Assembly (NCBI GenBank): GCA_031269795.1
Contig: JAISYR010000005.1
Location: 1 to 42,163 of the forward strand
Source: Puniceicoccales bacterium
Lineage (GTDB): Bacteria; Verrucomicrobiota; Verrucomicrobiia; Opitutales; JAIRKQ01
Reading direction: 5' to 3'
Length of the DNA: 42,163 bases
The notes beneath the pieces were generated by a model that ran no database searches, was not told where the DNA came from, and worked only from the letters and a program-made list of their open reading frames with translations. The translations under genes and the position numbers were made by a program. Shown in pieces: positions 14,908 to 23,242 of the stretch (positions are counted from its first letter, which is position 1; each line of letters opens with the position of its first letter).

Positions 14908-16623
14908 TTATTCATCGTCTGTGACAAAATTCTCAAACCCTGGGCCCTCCGATTGTAATTCGTTGTCAAAGAAACCATGCAATTGGCGAATTCTTGTCGG
15001 GTGTCGCATTTTTCTCAAAGCTTTTGCTTCTATCTGACGAATTCTTTCACGGGTAACATTAAACACTTGCCCCACCTCTTCCAAAGTCCTACTATACCCG
15101 TCCCTTAGTCCGAAACGTAGCATCAAGACCTCCCGCTCCCGCTGGGTTAAACTATCTAAAACACTGCCTATTTTCTCACGAAGCAGGCTAAAGGCCGTCA
15201 TGTCATATGGATTTTCAGCATTTTTATCTTCGATGAAATCTCCAAAACTGGAATCTTCTCCATCGCCAACAGGATTTTGCAAGGAAATTGGTTGCTGAGC
15301 CATCTTCATTATGGTTTGCACTCGATCGATGGGCATTTTGACTTCCTTCGCCACATCTTCTGCCGTTGGGGAATGGCCTAGTTCCTGGGTCAATTGTTTC
15401 TGCACCTGCATTACCCGATTCAGTGAGTCTATCATGTGCACAGGAATGCGAATAGTTCTAGCCTGATCCGCGATCGAACGCGTGATGGCCTGACGTATCC
15501 ACCAGGTTGCATAGGTTGAAAATTTATATCCACGACGATACTCAAACTTCTCAACGGCTTTCATAAGGCCCATATTGCCTTCCTGGATGGAATCTAGAAA
15601 CGATAGTCCACGATTGGTATATTTTTTTGCAATGCTAATGACAAGCCGCAGATTGGCCTCCACCATTGCCCGTTTTGCCTTATACGCTTCACCCATGTGA
15701 AACTTAAATGCTTTTACGATCTCAACCAAGCGTTTGGGGTCAACTTCATGCTTGATTTCAAACTTTCTCAAGGCCTTATTGATTCTATCAATCGTTTCTA
15801 CCTGAGCCTTGTCTCCATTTGCTAGAGCTTTGGTGGCACGTTCCAGATCAGCATATAGTTGACTAATTTGGCGAACATCTGGACGTAATTTTGCCAGTGG
15901 TTCTTCGAAAATTTTCATTTTGAAACAAAAACGTTTTAAAACGGTCTTTAGCTGCGTTTGAAACTGTTTCAGCCGTGCCTCGATTGGTTTAATTTTTCCT
16001 TCGTCCGCTGTTTCCTTAGCTTCCTGATATGCTTTCCAAGATTCTTTTACCTTCGCAAATAACATTTTGCTATCCTGCACGGCACGGGCCAGCATTGAAT
16101 AATAGGCCTCCCGACTTTCTATTTTTTTATCAAGAACTATGCGATCAAATCGTTCTTCCCGGCAGAGTAATTTTTCTGCCAAATCAACTTGAAATTCTGC
16201 CGTTAAATGAATGGAAAACAGCTCGTCCTGCGCACGCAACTCTTCCCTCTCAATTGTTTTGGAAATAGCCACCTCTTCGGTACGCGTGAGCAATGGGACT
16301 TGCCCCATCTGGCGGAGATACATGCGAACAGGATCCTCAATATTTTCTCCGGATGGCGAAATAGGTTCTGCCATTTCCTCTTCGACTTTGCTCCGATACT
16401 GTTCGACCTCTTCAGCATCCAAAATCTCAATGTTGAGATTTTCCAAAATATTGATGATGTTTTCAGCCTCTTTTGGATTAGCCAGAGCTCCTGGCAGTGT
16501 TTCATTGATATCCTGCAAAGATACATACCCTCTTTGCCGTGCTAGTCGTATGAGAGATTGTATTCTTGCATTGGCATCTACTGCTGCCCCAACTTCGGGA
16601 TTGTTCTTTTCGTGCTTTGTCAT
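14908..16623 (-). CDS. rpoD: Primary RNA polymerase sigma factor (sigma70/RpoD)
   Basis: This 571-residue factor has region 1.1-like [20 protein letters not shown] near residue 25 and region 1.2 ([18 protein letters not shown]). A long non-conserved insert lies at about residues 150-300. Region 2 includes [20 protein letters not shown] and [15 protein letters not shown] for -10 binding. Region 3 is RIPVHMID to [10 protein letters not shown], and region 4 is [17 protein letters not shown] with [20 protein letters not shown] for -35 binding. The sequence style is that of Verrucomicrobiota primary sigma factors. It starts 12 bases after dnaG, forming the classic dnaG-rpoD operon, without rpsU. 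Confidence 0.95.
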   Translation of the reverse strand: MTKHEKNNPEVGAAVDANARIQSLIRLARQRGYVSLQDINETLPGALANPKEAENIINILENLNIEILDAEEVEQYRSKVEEEMAEPISPSGENIEDPVRMYLRQMGQVPLLTRTEEVAISKTIEREELRAQDELFSIHLTAEFQVDLAEKLLCREERFDRIVLDKKIESREAYYSMLARAVQDSKMLFAKVKESWKAYQEAKETADEGKIKPIEARLKQFQTQLKTVLKRFCFKMKIFEEPLAKLRPDVRQISQLYADLERATKALANGDKAQVETIDRINKALRKFEIKHEVDPKRLVEIVKAFKFHMGEAYKAKRAMVEANLRLVISIAKKYTNRGLSFLDSIQEGNMGLMKAVEKFEYRRGYKFSTYATWWIRQAITRSIADQARTIRIPVHMIDSLNRVMQVQKQLTQELGHSPTAEDVAKEVKMPIDRVQTIMKMAQQPISLQNPVGDGEDSSFGDFIEDKNAENPYDMTAFSLLREKIGSVLDSLTQREREVLMLRFGLRDGYSRTLEEVGQVFNVTRERIRQIEAKALRKMRHPTRIRQLHGFFDNELQSEGPGFENFVTDDE

Positions 16624-16635
16624 TATTTTCTACAA

Positions 16636-18465
16636 TTAAACAATTTGCGGTGGGTGCTTTAACATTCTACGCAAATTCAGTCTGCATTCCTGTAAGGTTC
16701 TTATACTATCGCTTTCGTCAAGAGAAATTTTCCGAAAATTATCATTAACTTTATTAATTTCTTCCCTGATGAAATTTGAATGGAGCTTGTGCAGGCATAA
16801 ATTAGCAATGGCTAGATGCTCACAATCTTCGTCGAAATCAGCCAACGAAAAGTATATCAAATTCTTTTCAGCATCCGAAAATAATGGCGATCCTTCCAAT
16901 TTAGCAATCCCCTCCCACATATACTCTTTAATTTCATTTAGGACTTTTAGCAATACTTTTCCTTCATGGGATGTTAAATTTTGTAAAAATGGTTGTTCGT
17001 AGAAATCCAATATTTGTTTTGCTATTTTATCATTCGACAGAACTATTGCCAGCAATTGGCTTTCTGCGGTGGATAACTTTTTATGTGGCATTTCCCGTGT
17101 CCCATCTACAACAACCTTTGAGTCCCCAACGAAAGGCTTTTTCTGCAGAAATGACTTAAAATCTTGAAAAATCGCATGCCGATCAAGGTCTGCTGCCATC
17201 GATAGTTCATCCAGGTATGACTTTTGAACGATGGAAGATTCAGCAACGGAAATTATTTCGTAGATTTTTCTAAGTGCTTCCACTTTTTCCTGTGCCGTAA
17301 TATTTTTTTTGACCAACCATCGGTTTGCCAAAAATTCTATCCCTGTCACGGCGGACCGCTGCAGCCTTTGGAACCTATTTTCAAAATCCTCACAGAAATA
17401 ACTATCCGGGTCCTGCCCTTCCGGTAGGATAAAAAATTTCACATCCAGTCCAACTGCGATTGCCATTGCCAACAAGCGTTCCGCTGCTTTTAATCCTGCA
17501 TTGTCACCGTCAAGCATACAATTTAGGTGTACGCTATACCGTCGCAAAGTGATCAATTGGGAATCTGTGATAGCCGTACCCTGAGGAGCTATGGCGGTAT
17601 TGATGCCAATATCCCAGCAACGCATGGCATCGAATTGGCCTTCGACCATCCAAAAAGCTCCATTTGGTTCTAGATACTGCCGTGCCCTGTCGAGTCCGAA
17701 TAGTATGCTTCCCTTTTGAAAAATTTCCGTTGCTGGAGAATTTATATACTTAGCATCGGAAAAATTATTTTGCGGCCCCATACCGTCTACAAATCTTGCC
17801 GAGAACCCGACAATTTTTCCCTGAGTATTCCTGATAGGAATTGTTAGTCGTGAATTAAATCTTCCCATAAACCTACGGGGATCGGTTTCATTCTCCTTGG
17901 CATAGAAAATTCCACTAGCCTTTATGGCGTCCAAGGAATAGCCAGCCTGGAGTATTTTTTCTATCAGTGCCCTATCGTCATTTCCTGCGAAACCTATGCC
18001 ATTTTCCTTCGCCACATCAAGAGAGAACTTCCTTTTTTCTACCCAATATTGCCGAATTCTTTCTCCACAAACATTATCGGCATGGAAATTTCTTACAAAA
18101 AAATCGCACACCAATTCATGCAATTCGAATAATGTTTTTTTCGCATATGGCTTCGTTTCGAAGGTTGCCGATTTTTCAAATTCCAGCGGAATATTAAACC
18201 GTTCGGCTATCATTTCGACGGCATCGGCAAATGATACGTTTTCCTTCAGTTGTACGAATCGAAAAATATCACCTGCGTTACCAGAACTAAAACACCGGAA
18301 CATTTTTTTCGCTGGCATGACGAAGAAGGATGGTGTCTTTTCCTGATTAAAGGGGCTCAATCCACGCCAATTAACTCCGCACCGTCTTAGCGTAACGTAT
18401 GGTGACACAACATCATAAATATCGACAGAATTTTTTATTTTATCTAGGCAATCACGTGTTATCAT
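16636..18465 (-). CDS. dnaG: DNA primase with degenerate zinc-binding site
   Basis: This 609-residue protein makes RNA primers for replication. The N-terminal CHC2-like domain reads GLSPFNQEKTPSF and then MFRCFSSGNAGD. Canonical Zn ligands Cys-His-Cys-Cys become Ser37, Asn40, Cys58 and Ser61, so three of four are lost. The RNA polymerase domain (IGFAGNDDRALIEKILQAGY) and Toprim core (MVEGQFDAMRCW, CMLDGDNAG) keep the acidic metal residues. The C-terminal helicase-interacting region is present but divergent. The start ATG at 18465 has GAGG only 3 bases away, inside a potential hairpin. It is co-transcribed with rpoD. Confidence 0.93.
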   Translation of the reverse strand: MITRDCLDKIKNSVDIYDVVSPYVTLRRCGVNWRGLSPFNQEKTPSFFVMPAKKMFRCFSSGNAGDIFRFVQLKENVSFADAVEMIAERFNIPLEFEKSATFETKPYAKKTLFELHELVCDFFVRNFHADNVCGERIRQYWVEKRKFSLDVAKENGIGFAGNDDRALIEKILQAGYSLDAIKASGIFYAKENETDPRRFMGRFNSRLTIPIRNTQGKIVGFSARFVDGMGPQNNFSDAKYINSPATEIFQKGSILFGLDRARQYLEPNGAFWMVEGQFDAMRCWDIGINTAIAPQGTAITDSQLITLRRYSVHLNCMLDGDNAGLKAAERLLAMAIAVGLDVKFFILPEGQDPDSYFCEDFENRFQRLQRSAVTGIEFLANRWLVKKNITAQEKVEALRKIYEIISVAESSIVQKSYLDELSMAADLDRHAIFQDFKSFLQKKPFVGDSKVVVDGTREMPHKKLSTAESQLLAIVLSNDKIAKQILDFYEQPFLQNLTSHEGKVLLKVLNEIKEYMWEGIAKLEGSPLFSDAEKNLIYFSLADFDEDCEHLAIANLCLHKLHSNFIREEINKVNDNFRKISLDESDSIRTLQECRLNLRRMLKHPPQIV

Positions 18466-18516
18466 TCCTCGGAGAGTAAATGTTCCATACCCTTAATTAC
18501 AAAAAGCCCCGAGGAA
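18465..18516 (-). promoter_or_regulatory. Hairpin that could hide the dnaG ribosome binding site
   Basis: In the dnaG leader RNA, TTCCTCGG (18516-18509) is perfectly complementary to CCGAGGAA (18472-18465). This is 8 bp, with a loop of 36 bases. The 3' arm contains the Shine-Dalgarno GAGGAA and the A of the start codon. Folding would block initiation, suggesting translational control of dnaG. Confidence 0.4.
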
Positions 18517-18554
18517 AGAATAAAAATAACCCTCTCCCTTACTTTCTAATCTCA

Positions 18555-18597
18555 GCCTTAGGAAATGGTTATATTTTATCCTTTCTTTCCCTAAGCC
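18555..18597 (+). terminator. Inverted repeat with plus-strand T-run, 5' of dnaG
   Basis: GCCTTAGGAAA (18555-18565) pairs imperfectly with TTTCCCTAAGCC (18586-18597), followed by AAAACTTTTTT on the plus strand. It looks like a plus-strand terminator, but no clear plus-strand gene precedes it. It may end antisense transcription or act as a leader structure of dnaG. Confidence 0.3.
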
Positions 18598-18675
18598 AAA
18601 ACTTTTTTGTTGCCTTCCTGTTTCTTTCTTCAACCCATACGGTCAAGAACTTTTTAGGAAGATAGACCATTGGTT

Positions 18676-19446
18676 CTAAGGCGCATCATCCGGCCCGTCA
18701 TCCTGCGGTACTTCACCACGCTGCGGTACTGTAACATTCCTCCTTTGGCTTCTTCGATATGCTATAATTAGTGTGGATACTGCAATAGCGGTAATCACAA
18801 CTGTGGCTGTGATAACAGGGTGAGCAGCTGCCAGCGCCCATGCGGATTTCCCCAGCGCAGTTATTTTGCCTAGCAGAGACCCAGCGACACCTGTCGTTTC
18901 GGCAACTATCGTTTCTGCGGCTATTGTTCCAGCGCTTGCTGCAGCTTCGGCAGCGGCGGCCCCGGCTACTACTGCTTCGGCCCCTACCGCAGTTCCAGCC
19001 ATGCCTGTGGTTACTCCTTCGAAAGGTACCAACGCAGTACTTGTTCTACTAATTGCCCGGGCGGTGGCCGTCACAGCTCCAGCACTTGCTGTAACTTCGG
19101 CACTTGCAGTTGCAGCTCCAGCTATACCTGTGGTTGCTTCTTCGAAAGGTACCAACGCAGTACTTGTTCTACTAATTGCCTGGGCAGTAGCTGTCGTAGC
19201 TCCCATAGCCTCAACGTTCATACCTGCGATTACTGCCCTGAAGGATAATGCAGCGTTCGTTCCATTAGTTGCTAGGGTTGATAAGATTGGATTATTGCGT
19301 ACTCCTAGCGTGGTATTCACTCTAGGGGCTACAATTGTACTTCCTCGCCATATGCCTGCCACCACCGATTGAAAACCTGCACCTACCCTATGCCATAGGG
19401 TTGTGTTTGTTGCATTAATTGTTGTTTGACCGGAAATTCCATTCAT
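18676..19446 (-). CDS. Ala/Thr-rich repeat protein with C-terminal membrane segment
   Basis: This 256-residue protein belongs to no recognised family. Residues 1-85 are polar and Thr/Asn-rich. Residues 86-170 are extremely Ala/Thr/Gly-rich and include two copies, 41 residues apart, of ISRTSTALVPFE (starting at 91 and 132). Residues 211-229 (VITATVVITAIAVSTLIIA) form one membrane helix, followed by a basic stop-transfer RRSQRR and an acidic Pro-rich tail. No signal peptide is seen. Low-complexity, repeat-bearing, single-anchor proteins of this kind are often lineage-specific surface, inclusion-membrane or secreted proteins in intracellular bacteria. That role is inference only. The ribosome binding site is poor. 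Confidence 0.6.
   Translation of the reverse strand: MNGISGQTTINATNTTLWHRVGAGFQSVVAGIWRGSTIVAPRVNTTLGVRNNPILSTLATNGTNAALSFRAVIAGMNVEAMGATTATAQAISRTSTALVPFEEATTGIAGAATASAEVTASAGAVTATARAISRTSTALVPFEGVTTGMAGTAVGAEAVVAGAAAAEAAASAGTIAAETIVAETTGVAGSLLGKITALGKSAWALAAAHPVITATVVITAIAVSTLIIAYRRSQRRNVTVPQRGEVPQDDGPDDAP
19018..19180 (-). repeat. Direct repeat of 40 bp, spaced 123 bp
   Basis: The block TTCGAAAGGTACCAACGCAG and its 20-base continuation occur at 19018-19057 and again, identically, at 19141-19180. The offset of 123 bp is exactly 41 codons, so the reading frame is kept. The near-perfect identity points to a recent duplication inside the gene. Confidence 0.85.
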
Positions 19447-19658
19447 ACTATTTTTTTTAGGAAATTTTCATAAATCGCAAATAAAAAACAAAAGGAACCT
19501 AAATTAAGTTTTATCAGATTCGATTCCACTCTTTTCCAGGCCCTCCTCCAATAGCCTGTTGACTTCTTTAATGTTTTAGGATTTACGCACATTTTTGTAC
19601 CCATTGGCTGAACTGGAGGATTGCTTTTAGAAAAACAATCATTACCCCATCTGTCATC

Positions 19659-20300
19659 ATGGTAAAATGCTTTGCAGAACAGACAACCCATCTAAATGAT
19701 GATGACAATGACGATGATAATGTTTCGGATCGCGGTTCGAAGGATGCTTCGAGTTGTTCGTCGATGATGCAGAAACGATTTCTTAGGGAAAGAAAGATTT
19801 TTCTGTGGGGGAGCATAAATGATGTGACGGCAAAAGATATTACTGAAAAGTTATTATACCTTGAATTGTCGGGTCCCGGTAAGCCCATTGATTTTTTTAT
19901 AAACACTCCCGGGGGATCCATAACGTCTGGCATGTCGATCTATGACACCATGATTTTACTTTCTTCTCCAATCCGTGTGATAGTGACCGGAATTGCGGCG
20001 AGTATGGGATCAATTCTGCTCTGCGGAACCAAAAAAGGTAATCGGTTTTTATACCCTAATTCCAGAGTTTTGATCCATCAACCACTCATCATGGGCCAAA
20101 TTGTTGCCCAGGCGGTTGACATCAACATCCAGGCACAGGAAATGGAAAAGACTCGGGCGGAATTAAATAAAATCCTAGCTGCGTCTTCCGGGCAACCGAT
20201 AGAGAAAATTACAAAGGATACGGATCGAGATTTTTATATGAATGCAAAGGAAGCGATCGACTATGGGTTGGCCGATAAAATCATAGAAAAAATATTCTGA
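19659..20300 (+). CDS. clpP: ATP-dependent Clp protease proteolytic subunit
   Basis: This 213-residue serine peptidase forms the tetradecameric ClpP barrel fed by ClpX/A/C. The catalytic triad is visible: Ser in GIAASMGSILL, His in VLIHQPL, and Asp in KDTDRDFYM. The substrate-strand block FINTPGGSITSGMSIYDT is typical. The first 35 residues form an unusual acidic, Ser-rich extension (NDDDNDDDNVSD) before the normal start region RFLRERKIFLWG. The start ATG 19659 lacks a clear ribosome binding site, and the true start could be the MM at residues 36-37. It heads the run clpP-GT8x3-trpS-topB. Confidence 0.92.
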   Translation: MVKCFAEQTTHLNDDDNDDDNVSDRGSKDASSCSSMMQKRFLRERKIFLWGSINDVTAKDITEKLLYLELSGPGKPIDFFINTPGGSITSGMSIYDTMILLSSPIRVIVTGIAASMGSILLCGTKKGNRFLYPNSRVLIHQPLIMGQIVAQAVDINIQAQEMEKTRAELNKILAASSGQPIEKITKDTDRDFYMNAKEAIDYGLADKIIEKIF

Positions 20301-20310
20301 TGAAAGTCCC

Positions 20311-21276
20311 ATGAAAAGAGAAACCATAAATATCACCTTTGTTTTCGATGATAAATTCTCAGATTTGTTCAGAGTTGCTGCCTACTCTATCGCCCAAAAT
20401 ACAAAGGCGAATCTTGCGATTTATGTCGTCGATTGCGGAATTTCGGAAATCAACAGGGGAAAAGTTCTCCAAATGCAAGAAAAGTGTGAAAACATTTTAT
20501 CCGTAAAAATTGGCATGCCGAAACGGGTGGATGTTTTGGAAAATTTCCCAACGGAGGCCCGTTTTAATTCCGTCGTTTTTTATAGGCTAGCGATCCCAAA
20601 GGTATTCCCGGAACTTAGCCGGGTGATATATTTGGACTGTGATATCGTTGCGGTTGGTGATATTTCCGAGCTTTGGAATGAAGATTTGAATGGTCGTCCT
20701 TTCGGTGCAGTCGAAGAAGATGGCAATTTTTCCGATGAAAAAATCAGGGCAAACAAATTGGCATATTTGAAATTCCCGGAAGAAAACCGCTATTACAATT
20801 CCGGCGTTCTTCTAATTGATTCCAAAAAATTTGAAGAATCTCAAATTTTTGAAAGGGTGATTGATCAGGTAAAACAGACAAAGATTTTTTTTCCGTGTCC
20901 GGAACAGGATGCCATGAACATATGTCTCCGCAACGATGAACATCTACCGTTGCACCCGAAATATAATTTTATCCCATTTGCCTCACTGTCGAAAAAATGT
21001 TTTTCCAGTATTGAAAAAAATATAGTCCTCATCGAGTATGCCTGCGTGAAACCGTGGGAAATGAATAGAACAACGGTCAAACTGTTCCATTGCCTTGGCA
21101 TTTGCCACTATTCAACTTTTATGCTCCTAAAATTCTGGCACTATGCCGACCAATTGGGGGATGTGAATCCTAGCAATAAAAATCCCCTTTCCACGCTCAA
21201 TTTTTTTTACAAACGACTGTTTCAACCGGTGGGACGGTTTTTTTCAAAAGCCACAAAATCTTGCACGTGCAAATAA
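20311..21276 (+). CDS. GT8-family glycosyltransferase, copy 1 (altered metal site)
   Basis: This 321-residue retaining glycosyltransferase is of the LgtC/GspA type, which adds a sugar from a UDP-sugar to lipooligosaccharide or another acceptor. Family marks are FVFDDKFSDLFRVAAYS, the metal-binding DxD in IYLDCDIVAVGD, YYNSGVLLID and PEQDAMN. The third metal-site motif, normally HYAG..KPW, reads IEYACVKPW here. The metal-coordinating His is thus replaced by Glu and the Gly by Cys, so activity may be reduced or changed. It starts 10 bases after clpP and is followed by two paralogues. Confidence 0.8.
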   Translation: MKRETINITFVFDDKFSDLFRVAAYSIAQNTKANLAIYVVDCGISEINRGKVLQMQEKCENILSVKIGMPKRVDVLENFPTEARFNSVVFYRLAIPKVFPELSRVIYLDCDIVAVGDISELWNEDLNGRPFGAVEEDGNFSDEKIRANKLAYLKFPEENRYYNSGVLLIDSKKFEESQIFERVIDQVKQTKIFFPCPEQDAMNICLRNDEHLPLHPKYNFIPFASLSKKCFSSIEKNIVLIEYACVKPWEMNRTTVKLFHCLGICHYSTFMLLKFWHYADQLGDVNPSNKNPLSTLNFFYKRLFQPVGRFFSKATKSCTCK

Positions 21277-21280
21277 AGGC

Positions 21281-22258
21281 ATGAATGAAATAATAAATAT
21301 AGCATTTGTTTTCGATGATAAGTTTTCTGATTTATTTAGAGTTGCTGCTTACTCCGTCGCCAAAAATACAAAATCGAACCTAGCGATACACATTGTCGAT
21401 TGTGGAATATCAGAAGAGAACAAGGATCTAATTCGAAAATTTATGTCGGAATTTAAAAATATTTCATCGATAGAATTTAAGGTTCCGGAACGCGTAGAAA
21501 TTTTGGAAAATTATACTATTCCAGCGCATTTTTCTACGGCCATATTTTATCGACTGGCTATCCCAAAAGTATTCCCGGAACTCAACCGGGTGATATATCT
21601 GGATTGTGACATCGTTGCCGTTGGGGATATTGGTGAACTTTGGAAAGAGGATTTGAATGGCCGCCCCTTCGGTGCAGTCGAGGAGGTTGGCAATTTCATA
21701 GACCCGGAGACCGTTTGGCGTAAAAGAATGACCTTGGGCCTCCCCGTAGGAAGGCGTTACTATAATATGGGAGTTCTCTTTTTCGACTGTGGAAAATTCC
21801 AAGAATCAAAAATTTTCGAACGTGTGGTTGAGTTTGTAAAAAGCACTAGAATTCCTCTAGCGCTTCCGGAGCAAGATGCAATGAACGTATGTCTCCAAAA
21901 TGAAGAACATTTGGCCTTGTCACCCAAATATAATTTTATGCCCTTTCTCATGCTTTCCAAAAGATGTTTCCGGACCATAAAAACCCCAGTAATAATACAC
22001 TATGCGGCGGTGAAAGTGTGGCAGTTAAATTTAAACAAAATTCTCATAAAAATTCTTTATTTATTCGGAGTATGTAGGTATACATTGGGGGTGATTCTTT
22101 GCTTTTGGCAATATTCGGACAGGGTGGATGGTAAGAAATTTTCCAGTAGATCGATTATTCCCACAATAAAGTTCTTTCGCATACTTTGCTCTATAAAATT
22201 TTGCCCTGAGAAATTCCAAAAGAAGATGATTAAAAACACTACGGTATCCTATGAGTGA
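21281..22258 (+). CDS. GT8-family glycosyltransferase, copy 2
   Basis: This 325-residue paralogue of its neighbours has DxD in IYLDCDIVAVGD, NMGVLFFD in place of NSGVLLID, and PEQDAMN. The His-containing motif is IIHYAAVKVW, which keeps the His but changes Gly to Ala and Pro to Val. The first 110 residues differ from copy 3 at only 8 positions, whereas the C-terminal half is clearly different. A basic C-terminal tail (FQKKMIKN) may bind the membrane. It begins 4 bases after copy 1 and overlaps copy 3 by 8 bases. The likely role is LOS or surface glycan extension with a different acceptor. Confidence 0.8.
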   Translation: MNEIINIAFVFDDKFSDLFRVAAYSVAKNTKSNLAIHIVDCGISEENKDLIRKFMSEFKNISSIEFKVPERVEILENYTIPAHFSTAIFYRLAIPKVFPELNRVIYLDCDIVAVGDIGELWKEDLNGRPFGAVEEVGNFIDPETVWRKRMTLGLPVGRRYYNMGVLFFDCGKFQESKIFERVVEFVKSTRIPLALPEQDAMNVCLQNEEHLALSPKYNFMPFLMLSKRCFRTIKTPVIIHYAAVKVWQLNLNKILIKILYLFGVCRYTLGVILCFWQYSDRVDGKKFSSRSIIPTIKFFRILCSIKFCPEKFQKKMIKNTTVSYE

Positions 22259-23240
22259 AACAATAAATATGGCATTCGTTTTCGATGATAAATTTTCTGA
22301 TTTATTTAGAGTTGCTGCCTACTCCGTCGCCAAAAATACACAATCAAACCTAGCGATATACATTGTTGATTGTGGGATATCCGAAGAAAACAAGGATCTA
22401 ATTCGAAAATTTATGTCGGAATTTAAAAACATTTCGTCGATGGAGTTTAAAGTCCCAGAACGCATAGAAATTTTGGAAAATTATACTATTCCGGCACATT
22501 TTTCCACGGCCATATTTTATCGACTGGCGATCCCAAAGGTGTTCCCGGAGCTCAGCCGGGTGATATATTTGGACTGTGATACTATCGCTACCAGTGATGT
22601 TGTCGAGCTTTGGAATGAAGATTTGAATGGTCGCCCTCTTGGGGTAATCGAAGAAGATGGCAACTTTTTTAATGTAAAAACCAAGTGGCGAAGGATGAAA
22701 GAAATCAATTTTCCCGAAAATAAACACTATTACAATTCCGGTGTTTTGCTAATTGATTCAAAACAATTTGAAAAATCTCAAATTTTGGAAAGGGTAATCA
22801 AGTTTGTAAAAAATACTGACCTTCGCCTATTGAGCCCCGAGCAGGATGCAATGAACCTATGCCTCGACGACGACGAACACATGGCCCTGAGCCCAAAGTA
22901 TAATTTTATTCCATTTGCTTCATTTTCGGAAGAATGCCTTAGAAAAGTTAAAGATCCTACGATAATACATTACGCTGGCAGAAAACCATGGGAAATGAAT
23001 AAAAAAGTTATTAGGTTTGCCGCATTGTGCGGAATGAAAAAGTACCACACGTCCATGATGCTAAAATACTGGGAATATGCGGATTACGTGGATAAAAAAA
23101 AGTTTTCCAACGGAAATATTTTTCATACTTTGAAGTTTCTTTATAAGTGCCTTTTTCAGCCCATTGAACGATTTATATCGAGAAAATGTTGCCATTTTCA
23201 AAAATCTCTTTTTGGACAGCAGAAGAAGAAGGTTCCTTAA
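22251..23240 (+). CDS. GT8-family glycosyltransferase, copy 3 (full motif set)
   Basis: This 329-residue paralogue is the only copy with every GT8 motif intact: LDCD at 107-110, YYNSGVLLID at 160-169, PEQDAMN, and IIHYAGRKPWEMN with His240. The sequence appears mosaic. The N-terminal 110 residues are close to copy 2, while the later blocks YNSGVLLIDSK, KYNFIPFAS and KPWEMN follow copy 1. It stops 2 bases before the trpS start codon. Expected activity is sugar transfer from a UDP-sugar with retention of configuration. Confidence 0.83.
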   Translation: MSETINMAFVFDDKFSDLFRVAAYSVAKNTQSNLAIYIVDCGISEENKDLIRKFMSEFKNISSMEFKVPERIEILENYTIPAHFSTAIFYRLAIPKVFPELSRVIYLDCDTIATSDVVELWNEDLNGRPLGVIEEDGNFFNVKTKWRRMKEINFPENKHYYNSGVLLIDSKQFEKSQILERVIKFVKNTDLRLLSPEQDAMNLCLDDDEHMALSPKYNFIPFASFSEECLRKVKDPTIIHYAGRKPWEMNKKVIRFAALCGMKKYHTSMMLKYWEYADYVDKKKFSNGNIFHTLKFLYKCLFQPIERFISRKCCHFQKSLFGQQKKKVP

Positions 23241-23242
23241 AC

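Noticed and set aside
18480..18665. Plus-strand 61-codon frame between dnaG and the repeat protein
   Set aside because: Composition is Phe/Leu/Ser-rich as expected from A/T-rich noncoding DNA, there is no ribosome binding site, and it crosses the inverted repeats of the dnaG leader.
19443..19691. Minus-strand 82-codon frame ending in an ATGA overlap with the repeat-protein gene
   Set aside because: The overlap is suggestive, but the frame runs into the start of clpP on the other strand, lacks a binding site at any ATG, and looks like no family. It is kept only as a weak possibility.
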